From Stropharia rugosoannulata (lineage: Eukaryota; Basidiomycota; Agaricomycetes; Agaricales; Strophariaceae), in the NCBI GenBank assembly GCA_028532985.1, contig JANCIK010000011.1, forward strand, positions 2,852,001-2,916,000: DNA of 64,000 nt, written 5' to 3'. This document shows positions 46,500 to 56,889 of this stretch, piece after piece (within the stretch, counting starts at the first letter, position 1; each line of letters begins with the position of its first letter). Position numbers and translations under genes: made by a program. Below the pieces are notes generated by a model. It ran no database searches and had not been told where the DNA came from. It saw only the letters and a list, made by a program, of their open reading frames with translations.

Positions 46500-47460
46500 C
46501 ACCTCCCGAATCACGATTAGCTCGATCTGCGGCGTAGCGCATAGGCAGGGAGGGGTTGATAGGCTATCATAGACATGGTCGTTCTGAGCTCACTATATGA
46601 TATAGTGTCGATGAGCACATGTCCATGATATACTACCATCTGCGTGTCTCGACCCCTTCCTGCCTTGCGCGCCGACTCGAGTCTCCGTTCTCGAGTCACT
46701 GTATTCTCATCATCGCGTCGATGGAGGTGAATTCGTGCTTGTAATGGGGTCAGTGAGTTCTAGTCAGGCTTGGACAGGAGAGGTCTATATGGGCTTTATC
46801 TGTCCCCTCACCCGTGCGCCTTGTCCGAATCCATACCATTTGTCCTTGTCCATGCCGCCTAGCCATAACCCTGCTACTGCCACCCCGTCGTCGATCCGCA
46901 CTCTGCATATGCATCTGCCTGCATTTTCTCTTTCTCTGCTTCGTCCCGCCGCTGCCGGGTCTACATCAGTAACGTACTGGAGCCTTCCCATGGACGCCTG
47001 TCCTCCGCCCGTACCGTGTTTCGACTGCCGCCTTTGGTCCCCTTTTTTGTCTTCCGACCCCCGCTCTGCGCCCTGCGACTTGCGCCCTCCACAATTGTTC
47101 TGTGCGTTCCGTCATGAACCCTGGAGAAAATGGACGACCTGGATTGATACAGGACTGAGGTACGACCGCGGTGTTATTTTGCACGGATGGGGTATGTCGA
47201 GGGCTTTCCCATGACCCGTCTTACTTACTCATCATTTCCCTCGGGATTCTCCCAGGTAATCAATGGCCGGCCGCCTTTGATCACCTTCGTCCCATAACCA
47301 CCATCAGCTCCTGATCAGCTCGATCTGCGGCGTAGCGCATAGGCAAAACAGGCGTGGCTAATATAGGCGTGGTCGTATGGCACTCACTATACTATATGAC
47401 AGAGTATCGATGAGCATGTCTATAATGTTAGTTAAAACCAAACCTCTGCCTACATTGCGC
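46500..47460 (+). repeat. Local direct repeats and dispersed GC-rich repeat
   Basis: The word GCTCGATCTGCGGCGTAGCG followed by CATAGGCA occurs at about 46520 and again at about 47320, with similar flanks on both sides for roughly 150 bp. 46930-47105 (TTTCTCTTTCTCTGCTTCGT ... TGGACGCCTGTCCTCCG ... TTTCGACTGCCGCCTTTGGT) recurs inverted at about 53285-53455. 47112-47195 recurs inverted at about 50385-50455. The apparent frame 46735-47214 lies inside these repeats and is not supported as a gene. Confidence 0.5.
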
Positions 47461-48084
47461 CCCCCAATCGAATCTCCACCCTCGCTGCATTCCCGGCATC
47501 CCTGTATCGTCACGACACGCGAGGTTCTAGGGCAGATAAAACGTCCGTCATAGGCAGCCATGAGCCGGGAAGAATCTAGGCATGTTGGTCCCACCTCCAA
47601 GTGTACCAAGTACAACAGAGTACAACGTGGCGGTGGGTATGCGGTGGGTATGCCGATCACCTCTCTCTTGCTGCCTTGCGTGGACGCGAAGCCTCGGCCC
47701 GCCACGCATGGTGGACAAACGTAGGTCACCAACTGTTATGCTACGTGTTATAGCGAGTACGATAGAACCAAAATATATGCAGCACACTGGGTTATGTTTC
47801 TTACTGAACCAGCGGATATTAATTATGTGCTTCGCGATGAGATTACAGCTTGCCGTGATTTTACCAGTACATAGCGACAAGCAAATTAGATATAGTAGAA
47901 GGACTGACGGTGAAATTCTTTGAAAGGGGGTATGATGCTGGCATGGAAAACGACTCGGAGATAGGGAAGGATAATAGAGCAATGGAACGAGTTTGCTCGC
48001 CAGTGGTCATCTGCGCGTATACAAGAGTCCTGCGAGATGGTCTGATAACGCGCGGGATGGATCGAGAGCTTCGCCATTAGAAAT

Positions 48085-48180
48085 TTCTGGTTCGCTTTAA
48101 AAAGCGAACTCAGAAAGCGAACTTTAAAAGGCGAACTTGCGTGTTCAAGGTCGCGTTTGACCACGAAAGTTCGCTTTTTT
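48085..48180. mobile_element. Hairpin-rich GTTCGCTTT palindromic insert
   Basis: GGTTCGCTTTAAAAAGCGAAC is a near-perfect hairpin. Two more AAGCGAAC / AGGCGAAC words follow, and the segment closes with AAGTTCGCTTTTTT. This block is absent from the homologous place in duplication copy 1. It may be a small foldback element or the footprint of one. Confidence 0.4.
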
Positions 48181-48829
48181 CCGTAAGTTCATATTTCACA
48201 TTCCGTTCATCTCAAGTTCTTTGTACTGTCGAAGCTTTGCATTGCATGGGATATCTGGCTTTGTCTTCTTCTACGTGCCACGTGTCTTTCAAATCCGAAT
48301 AACCCAACTGATCCTATCCCGGACTGCTATAAATACAGCCATGTAACTATTTTTGTTCCATCTTACCCCTTCTGCGATTCAACAGGGACCTGCATTCAAC
48401 TCCACCCCAGTCAATGTATACATGTATCTTTTGTTCTTTTTAAGAATATAACTTTTCTCCTTGTATCTCCTTATTGTTTGGAAAATTACTGGGTGGACAA
48501 AGAAGACATCTTATTGGAGCCATGCATTGCTCTACGCGAAAGAAAATGCATACTGATGGGTTACCGGTCACCTATTGAGTAATCTGATCGCGGATCACAA
48601 ACTCTAGGGGGCACCCTATCACTCTCACTACTGATCTGGTGCGTTAGCTATTTTCTTAGGAAAACAGATTGTATTTTAGTACGACAAAGGCGTAGAAGAC
48701 ACGCTCATATTGCGCTCAAACAGGAGCGAGCGACGCGGAATAATCTTCGCGACGTACACCGCAAACCACTTCTATTTCGAGATGCAGTTCTCGGTGCGGC
48801 TCTTGAAACACCACTCGATGCTCATGAAG

Positions 48830-48837
48830 TATAAAAG
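48830..48837 (+). promoter_or_regulatory. TATA box of six-cysteine secreted protein 2
   Basis: TATAAAAG lies 77 bp before the start codon, at the same position as in the duplicate gene. Confidence 0.6.
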
Positions 48838-48906
48838 AAATCGGCGTAAACACAATATTTCAAAGCAGTATTTCTACTCTTACTTCAGCTAACAGTCAAG
48901 AAAAAG

Positions 48907-49304
48907 ATGCGCAACTACATCCTACTGGCACTCTCTCTCCTCTCTGGCGCCCTCAGCGTCAGCGCAAGCTCGTACAGCATTGAACTGTACGCTGACTCCA
49001 ACTGCCAGGAGTTGATTACAGTCGACAGTGGCACGTTCGGTACAAACGGCTGCATCACGCAGAGCGGTGTCAACAGCATCCGCATTACAAGCTTGGACAA
49101 CGCCATGATTCACACCTGGGTGCGTCTCTTTTCCATTTTTATAATATTGTCCTGTCGATAAAAGCTAATCAATTTACCATTTCTTAGGCGCAGGGAGAGT
49201 GCAACCATGACGAGTGGACTGTCCCCGTCAGTTGCCCAGGCAGAAACTCATGCATCCAGGCACCTGGGACAGAATCGTTTGGGTTCCAGGTTGGGTGTAT
49301 TTGA
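48907..49304 (+). CDS. Small secreted six-cysteine protein 2
   Basis: The exons are 48907-49119 and 49188-49304 (68-bp intron, phase 0). The product is 109 residues and is a duplicate of the protein at 31.5 kb. All six cysteines, the signal peptide (MRNYILLALSLLSGALSV) and the intron position are conserved. By my alignment nine residues differ: three in the 71 codons of exon 1 and six in the 38 codons of exon 2 (around QGECNHDEW and PGRNSC). Both copies are intact. It is likely secreted; its function is unknown. Confidence 0.75.
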
Positions 49305-49399
49305 TTAAGAATTGACTGCGCTGGGATTGCGTTTCTTAACTCATATGTTGTTGTATAAGTTCCAGAAATATGTATGTCTCCTTGCAAAGACCAGCCCCG

Positions 49400-50910
49400 A
49401 GAATGCTGCTTATGTGCGGTAACCTATCCTTTAAAAGATCTAAAATCCTGTGCCATAAGTGTGGCTAATAACCATAATTAAATTGTCGTATTTTTATCTG
49501 CGACACATATCTTAATTCATCTGTGGACCACAACTTGGCTACGACTCGAGATGATATGCCGAAAAGACAGGAATACGAAATCGTCGTCTATACCAAGCGT
49601 ACTTTATACTTAGACAACGAAGGGGGAGTCTTGCAGTTCCAAAGCCACGATCTTGATATTCTTCTGTATGGCCCGAATGTAATTTACGGAGCTCAACTTG
49701 CCCTGGTTGTCGCATTATCACGGCCCGGCCGCGTATCGGCACACGGCAAAAGCCGATCACGGTCCGACAACGTGAGCTCCACGGCGATTTTGGTCGTTCC
49801 CTGTTCTTTCTTCGAAACAATCCGATTGTCTAGTCACCGTTTCATCTCTGCCCAGGTACGCTGAGCCATTACGCAATGAAGAATTGACTCTTTCAAATAC
49901 TCACATGCGAGTTTTATAGCATTGACCAAATGTCCGGGGCAGTAAACGTCAACGGGTCCGCCACCCCGCCCGCGTCCGCCCAGAAACTGAGCCGCGCCCT
50001 TGAACCTCACACACCTCCATCTCACCTGCGCTTTCGCATTGTCCACGCGTTGGCGTGCGCAGATGAGCTCGGCCGCCCCTCGCCCTGACGCTCCTCGCCT
50101 CACTTCGCCCTTGCGCGTGCGCATGCACCTGCATATCTCCTCCCTCCGTCCCGTCCGCGAAGCACACTGCCTCCCGTCCAACCGCCCCGCCGCAAACCGC
50201 CCATCCCCACGTAGAAGCACGCCCTGCTCCAAATCACTGCCATGTCCCATGCACTCCACGATGCGACCCACGAACGACGTCGCCGCCGTCCGCACTGTCC
50301 GCTCACCCCGCGCCGCAGCCCACACCCCGCGATGAACCCGCTCATCCACCCACGGCAGCCCTCGACGTACTGTACCCCCATCCGTGCAAAATAACACCGC
50401 AGTCGTACCTCAGTCCTGTATCACTCCAGATCGTCCATTTCTCCAGGGTCGATGTATAGTCCATGACGGAGCACGCAGGTCGGAATGTGTATTGTAGAGG
50501 GTGCAGGGCAGGGGTTGGTAGTGCAGGAGGGTGTAGGGTGGTAACGCATAGGGATAGAAGATAGAGTGTGGATCACAGAACCCGAAATCATATGGCTCTA
50601 GGCAGCCCAGCACCAGCCCATGCCCAACTCCAGCCCTGCCCCAGCCAGTGAGCTTCTTTCAGTGCGGCGCGTCCAGCGGCGCGGGGAGGGTGCTGACATG
50701 ATGGATTCGGAGGGGCATGGCTACGACACAGTAGACGACCGTGAGCAGACAGAGCACAGCTAGAGAGATGTTGCACAAGGATAGCTACATAGAGCATATT
50801 AATCAGGAGATAATGGCTTGGTAATGCGTGGCAAGGCCAAGCTCGAACATCCACTGACCAACATCGTTTTATTGTCAATTTACAGAACATTTGCTCTGAC
50901 CCCCACTGGA
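49400..50910. other. Intergenic, nothing recognised
   Basis: Frames at 49523-49864 (plus) and 49834-50397 (minus) have no domain. 50385-50455 is an inverted copy of a repeat at 47.1-47.2 kb. Confidence 0.35.
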
Positions 50911-50913
50911 AGA

Positions 50914-52009
50914 CTATCCTCTCATACATTTCATAGCAATCAATGCTTGGCATGGAGGTGGGGGCATGTCTTCAACCGTGTTTACTGTTGATCTTTCCTG
51001 AGCAAATTCCAACGGTTCAATTCTGCCAATTGATCTAGTCCGCGTGTTTGAAGCATATTCCATTTGCGTAACAACATCTCGCCCTTCTGCCACATGCACA
51101 ACGAGTAGGAGGGAGGATATAGCCTGTCAAATGGTCAGCATATCAATAATGTTTGGGAAGATAATAAACAGGACGTCGTACACATAGATGAGGCAGAAGT
51201 TGTAGTGTGATCCCTCTGTATGAACTTTGGGTGCATATAAAAACAATATGGACGGCACAGCCAATTGCCATGATCATGCAAGACTCAATCAACATGCGCA
51301 TGATGCGTGAGTACAACGTACTTCGGAGCGTCTCTAGCACGCTCCTGATGTATTTCAAGTGACGAGCCACTCGAAATGCAATAGCAATATTGGTAAGCAT
51401 TGATGTGAAAAGCACTGGTAATGCCTCAATGGTGTTTGAGTTTAGATCGGGTCCCCCCGAGGATATCGATGAAATATAGCCAACTAATGTAGCAGGGTAA
51501 GCTTTACTTTGTTAACAGCATTATTCAGCATATGACTTGCCTAGAGACCCAAGCACAGTGAGTATCGAGAGAGTAGAGATAATGGGTCGAATGTAAATGG
51601 AAGCTTCGCTATACAATATTATGCATCTCCATACCTGCTTGCCTTGTTAGTTATATTCATTTGTTTTGAAAAAAGGATATTCACATACCATTAATAAGTC
51701 TGCATTGATGATGGATAAGGGAAGGATGATTGCGCCATTCATCGAGGCATCAGGGCCATTTCTATCTTGCTCCGCCAGTGGCGTGCTTAACAGATTCATC
51801 GTACCATACACACTTTCCACATACGCGGCACTAGCAATTGTGAACGTGCTGAGAACATGTGCTAGGATGAGCCACTGCCAGCGTGTGCCAGCACCTCTCC
51901 GCCTCGCTCTGAGATGAAGAGATATGTACTTTACACAGAGATGTATCACAGTCCCATAGACAACCGGAGAAAGCAGTGAACCAAGAATAAGTGCATTGAT
52001 GAGTAACAT
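50914..52009 (-). CDS. Seven-transmembrane protein D (diverged member)
   Basis: The exons on the minus strand are 52009-51689, 51634-51541, 51483-51182 and 51123-50914. Phases match, giving 308 residues. The protein starts MLLINALILGSLLSPVVYG, with no separate short first exon as in A-C. It has the family's ADLLM-VWRCIILYSEASIY junction, a V-G-Y-I-S-S extracellular-like loop, ARHLKYIRSVLETLR and the final AISSLLLVVHVAEG helix followed by a hydrophilic tail. The second intron appears to be GC-AG (GCAAGT donor at 51540, 57 bp), because no GT donor restores the frame. Intact but clearly diverged from A-C. Function unknown. Confidence 0.72.
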
Positions 52010-52019
52010 ATTAGATGTG

Positions 52020-52660
52020 CAACCTTGATTGTCGTGAGGTGGGGTGTCAGTGGGGTGAACAAAGAGCTATTAGTCTCAATGTATATGTAGTAATTCAAGT
52101 GCGTGACTTTACACAGCATCTTCAGTGATATTTTATCACTTCAGTTATTAGCATACTTGCTACAGTGATCTACTGTTGCTCGCACTACAAGATTCCAGTT
52201 CTCGCCATAAATTTAGCACATGCTCATCTACTGATTTGACCATTGACATAGGATTCCATCATGAAAGCTATGACGTTTCTCACGTCATCATCCAATGGAA
52301 AACCTGCTATATGCGACGTCTATGTATTTTTACAAGATAACCTGATCCTTCAAGTGATGTCTTGATTATTTCCTCCGCCAACTGTTGACCAACATTATTC
52401 TATGTGTACGCAGAAGACCTGCGGGAACTGTCTGATCTGATTGGCTGTGCCGAGCACTGAAACTAATTGGTACATACACGATGTGTGCGAGTTACCAGAC
52501 GCCACACAGTTACCTGCAACCCTGTGACTGTGTATACCAGTTCAAACGAGCAAGACCTAGAAAAAAGTACATGTAGTGCTCTAAATTGTATACATCATTA
52601 CAAAGCCTCCAGCTACATCTGAGGCCCAGCCGCACTCGTTTATCATACACTTCCCAATTG
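52020..52660. other. Intergenic, nothing recognised
   Basis: Upstream region of gene D. No additional exon of the family was found on the minus strand. Confidence 0.35.
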
Positions 52661-52666
52661 ATTCAG

Positions 52667-52816
52667 GCACTGGCCCCAACACTGATGGTTGCGCAAATCG
52701 CATTGTCGTCCAATACACAGGCTTCAAACACGGTACATTTGCATCACGTCACTGCACTGCAGTTCTATCAGGACACCTCCGGGTACCATTCTGAAGTGGA
52801 CAACATCGCTGCCTAG
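52667..52816 (+). pseudogene. Orphan terminal exon of a gene C-like seven-transmembrane protein
   Basis: Preceded by a TTGATTCAG acceptor, this reads ALAPTLMVAQIALSSNTQ, then HHVTALQFYQDTSGY and SEVDNIAA before a TAG stop. It matches the last exon of gene C (27758-27558), with an internal deletion of about 12-15 codons. No other family exon lies upstream on the plus strand, so it is a detached 3' fragment left by rearrangement. It faces gene D head-to-head. Confidence 0.7.
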
Positions 52817-53009
52817 CAATCGCCAACTAAGCTGCAAGGTGGTGTTCACGTGTTGTACAAGTATGTTGAGGCACCCTTGCGGTTGACTAGAACCCATAAA
52901 GAATGTTGGTGGTATGAGTTGCAGATCTGTCGAAGACCTTGTGGATTATCATAAATGATATCTCCTCAACGAGAGCACGGAGGCGTCAGAGTATAATATA
53001 AAAATGGCC

Positions 53010-53570
53010 TGGGCTTAGCTCAATCGATATAGTGGCATGCTGGTGCGGACCTGCTGTGCAGAATTTCCGGAAGACGCTGCGCGCGGAGCGGAGGACGGCG
53101 TCTGTGAAAAGGGTCCAGTACAGTACCTGCTGTAGGGTGGACGGGGTGGGGCGGGTGTTGGTTGATTGGGCGGCGCGGGTGACGGAAGAGAGTGCGTAGG
53201 CGGCATAAACGGTAGGTGGAGGGTGATGCATGATTCGTCAGTGGGTTCAAGGCATGAACGAGGACGGTATACGGTGCAGGCGGAGTTCAGAAAACAGAAA
53301 CGGGGACCAAAGGTAGAGGAAGAAGAGGGGGACCAAAGGCGGCAGTCGAAACACGGCACGGCCGGAGGACAGGCGTCCATGGGAAGCTCGAGTACGTTGT
53401 AGACCCGACAGCGGCGAAACGAAGCAGAGAAAGAGAAAGGGCGGGCAGATGCATATGCAGAGTGCGGATCGACGACGGGGTTGCAGGGTTGTGTCAGGGT
53501 GGCATGGAAAAGGACAAGTGGTAGGGATTCAGACAAGGCGCACGGGTGAGGTCGAGGGGGCAGACATCTA
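53010..53570 (-). repeat. GC-rich dispersed repeat, inverted copy of 46.9-47.1 kb
   Basis: Read on the minus strand, 53455-53285 gives TTTCTCTTTCTCTGCTTCGT, CATGGACGCCTGTCCTCCGG and TTTCGACTGCCGCCTTTGGT, as at 46930-47105. The open frames on both strands (for example 53015-53536 minus) are not conserved as proteins. Confidence 0.55.
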
Positions 53571-54950
53571 GCGAGGCGACGATGACTTAAATATGAACTG
53601 CAGTTGACTAAGTAATTGCTGTACAGAACGTATCGGTAAAATTCCCGTTTGCGCTCAAAAAGGGCAGCTATATACTATTACTGGTCACACGACTGCTCTT
53701 GTGCATGTGGACCAATATAAATACAGTTTTAAATATATTCCCATGTCAAAGAGAGTCTGCCAGACATATACATTGTACTTGGAGCGACATGGCTATGCTC
53801 ATTCAATCGTGACATGTAGCCGGTAAAGCGAAACCAGTGAAAGAAACAAGCAATCATTGTCCGCGGGCGCCTCTTTGGCCATTGGTACCATTGGAACATA
53901 TTGACTTGAACCGAGATTCAACGACCGCCAGCGCAGCCATAAATCAATTTAACATAATTTTGCTTACATCTTCATGTGAACTCTTACCTGGAACCTCACG
54001 CAAGCCAAGTTATCTACTGCAAAGCTGATCATCGATGATCAACGATAACGTCCTGACGTGTAGTTAGATTGAAGAGAAGAACAATGATTTGGTCATGCGT
54101 CGAACATTCCACTCACACGCGAGTCAGAAAGGCTGTGGCACAGCACCGTAGATACGTCAGACTTGGAAGTTCAATAGCTATTTCAAGTATATAGGTATCA
54201 ATTCTAGTAACAAATACTGATACATGGCTGCCAACATGGAGATACCCCTTTAATGTATGAAATGGGGTCTCCGTTACATTTCCGAAGCTCGTAATACGAT
54301 AGTGTGCACCGCCGCAAGAGTCGGGGGTGCTCTAAGGGATATTTATGAAGGTGGATCTTGAACATTGCTGGTGTCGCGTCCACGTCTTTGACACAGTTAT
54401 AACTCTACATTGACTTCACGGAAGGGACGTTCTCATACAAATTGAACGACTATGTTGATATCGTTAGAAATATCGCTAACGAATTATCGTCCTATGGGCA
54501 TATAGATATAATATATATCTCCGTACATAAGTAGAGTATTATATTCTTTTATGCTTCAAAGAGACGCTACATAAAACGGAAAGGTCTTCGTCACACAGGC
54601 GCCAATATTCAATTTTTCAAAGCATGTTGTAGGCGATATTCATATATTACGTATCTCCATGAATGATTCTCAGAGCGCTACGCACATCTGTCAATCTCAC
54701 TGCTTGGATACTGTGGTCTAGTGATATTTTGGATCCAGCGAAGCAAAACCCCCCAATATCACACCTATAGAGTTGTGGGTTCTATATATATGGAGTTATT
54801 GATTTATTACATGTCATTTTATTTTGAAAAGTGACAAGCTCCTCGGAAGCCGTGTAGCATGGACATCGGGGAACGCCAGAGGTTTTAAGTTTTGCGTGCA
54901 TACAGTATATATTAGTGGGCGAAGAGCCAGCCCAATCGATGGTCCTCCGC
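53570..54950. other. Intergenic, nothing recognised
   Basis: AT-rich sequence. Only one short frame of note (53837-54028), without domain or splice partner. It forms the upstream region of the first cysteine-rich gene. Confidence 0.4.
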
Positions 54951-54958
54951 ACATAACC

Positions 54959-55764
54959 ATGGCTCGAATTACCCAGCTCATGATGTTTGCGTCCTTGGCA
55001 GCGAGATGCGCTCTGGCCGGGGTACATTCTCCCAGTGTCTATGTACCTTCCCACAAGTTGGCTCGTGTTGATGGCTTGCTAAGACTTGGAAACGTCGACA
55101 TTGTTCCTCGTCAGGCATGCGGTGACGGTTAGTTGATTTTTACTTTAATATGTATTTTCATTAATGAAGTCTGACCTATCTAGTGTGTGATGCTGACTCT
55201 TGCTGTCCTGTTGGCTTTTTCTGTCAGCCACTGAAGTAAGTCACTACTGAACCTAAATGGTAGCCCACATATGACTGAATTAACGCCTTTTAGCCCCTTC
55301 GATGGTGGCGCGAATTGCTGCCCAGACGACTTCCTGAACTGTAACGGAGGCAGAGCGTGCTGTCCTCTCGAGTGAGTTTCTTTGTCTATTGTCAATATCA
55401 CTAACTTATTTCCGCCAGTGCGTTCTGTTGCACCACCTTTGGTGAACATGAATGCTGTACCATTGATCCCAATGAGTCAGACCCAAACCCGGATCTGGAC
55501 CCCACATCCTCCGAACCTTCGCAGGAAACAATAACGTCCATTCAAGTCACGGACACACCAACAGGAGCAGATATGTCGGGAGGGGCACCAACACAAAGCT
55601 TTCCAACTGATTTTCCGTCGATATCTCCACCAGTATCGACATCAAGCAGCATTGGGTTGTCCTTCGCCACCTTAGCGCCTCTATTATCCGGTAGTCAGAA
55701 GAACCTTGGAAAAGTTACAATATATGCCGTATTCTTCTCCTTCCTGCCCTTCTTTTTTCAGTAG
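54959..55764 (+). CDS. Cysteine-rich secreted, possibly GPI-anchored protein 1
   Basis: The exons are 54959-55127, 55184-55235, 55294-55371 and 55419-55764. Phases match, giving 214 residues. The N-terminus is a signal peptide (MARITQLMMFASLAARCAL). Residues ~54-105 are a dense cysteine module: CGDGVCDADSCCPVGFFCQP, NCCPDDFLNCNGGRACCP, AFCCTTFGEHECC. A Ser/Thr/Pro-rich stalk follows (likely O-glycosylated), then a hydrophobic C-terminal end (VTIYAVFFSFLPFFF), the layout of a GPI-anchored cell-surface protein. The cysteine spacing differs from hydrophobins and CFEM domains. The paralogue at 58.8 kb shares the module and all three intron positions. Function unknown. Confidence 0.75.
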
Positions 55765-55769
55765 TAACC

Positions 55770-56090
55770 ACGAATACTTTGCTGATGTTCCTCAGTAGCT
55801 GACCATTATTGCAGTGACTCTCCTCAGAAAACGCTATACAATTGATACATGCGCCCCCCGTATGAAATTTACGAACTCTGTTTATGAGCTATGAACATTA
55901 CTTTTTCGTGTATTCCATCACTCAGCATTGTAATTAGGCCGAGGTTTAACAGAAAGTGAAAAAATACTCTATTGTAGGCGTCTGGAGAGGAGATTGTATC
56001 GTGGAAGACCACACTGTGGGTCTTGACAAGAAGAATAGAGCCGGTGTAACAGAGCCGGCAAAGTGGACCGGTACAGTGTACTCTACACGA
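55770..56090. other. Intergenic, nothing recognised
   Basis: Downstream of the first cysteine-rich gene. Short palindromic words near 56060-56100 (GGTACAGTGTAC ... GTACTGTACC) border the MITE. Confidence 0.4.
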
Positions 56091-56094
56091 TGTA

Positions 56095-56377
56095 CTGTAC
56101 CATTTTGAATGATTCGTCCGTCCCATGTCCCAAGGGCCATGTACGTGGACGAAATTGGTGCTTTGTCCCGTGTCCCAAGCCCAGTGAACGGATTTTTTTT
56201 TTGAAAATGGCTGACGCCATACCTCCAAAAACTGGCTTAACCTTTTAAAAAACTGGCTGGACGAAATTTTTTGGGCGAAATTTTTGGATTGTCCCGGGTC
56301 ATGCTAAAAGTGGCGGAGCCTAATTTTCGTTCACGGTGTCCCCCCCCCTCCTGGATAAACCATTCGAAATGGTACAG
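56095..56377 (-). mobile_element. MITE, copy 2 (283 bp, inverted relative to copy 1)
   Basis: Starts CTGTACCATTTTGAATGA and ends CATTCGAAATGGTACAG. Internal words (GGCCATGTACGTGGACGAAA, GTGTCCCAAGCCCAGTG, GGACGAAATTTTTTGGGCGA) match copy 1 at 43947-44242 in reverse orientation. The left flank is TA; the right flank reads AT, so the target duplication is degraded here. Confidence 0.65.
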
Positions 56378-56379
56378 AT

Positions 56380-56880
56380 TTGTTATCTCTGCCCACCAAT
56401 ATTCCGATCTGTCAATCTGTCGACATGTGTTCGTGTATCTATGAAACATGATTAGATGGTCAGATAATACTCAATTGGTAACAAAGTCTCAGAGTATTCA
56501 ATCAGTGTCAAGCGCGCTCAGATGTATAGAAACCTGTGTTGCATTGCACAAGCATTGCAGTGCAGACAAGTACGATACCATTGGCCCATATGGAGATTCT
56601 TATGCCATAGATGAAGTGTGGTATGCCACGAGAGGTATTAGAAGGCCATGTAGCAATTATAGCAATACATCCCGCAGTTCAACGAATGTGTACAGAAGGG
56701 CATACTGTAAGGAGTCCGATCTGCGTGGACACATATCCTATCGATTTGGTATGGTACAGGGGAGTACACTTGCTAGTCTCGGACATAGTTACAGTTGCAA
56801 GAATATTCCTGAAGGAATACGGTTGGTGCTCAGGAGTCAGGAGTTAGGAGGACTATATTTATTTATATATCTAGAGTTTA
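56380..56880. other. Intergenic, nothing recognised
   Basis: An open frame (56448-56888) of 146 codons has no domain and no start context. I do not support it as a gene. Confidence 0.35.
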
Positions 56881-56889
56881 CAGTATAAA

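Larger units (their letters stand above)
47711..49378 (+). repeat. Segmental duplication, copy 2
   Basis: Counterpart of 30093-31965. Relative to copy 1 it lacks about 60 bp near 47872 and carries a different ~180-bp block at 48063-48240 that includes a hairpin-rich insert. It contains the second six-cysteine secreted-protein gene with its TATA box. Confidence 0.75.
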
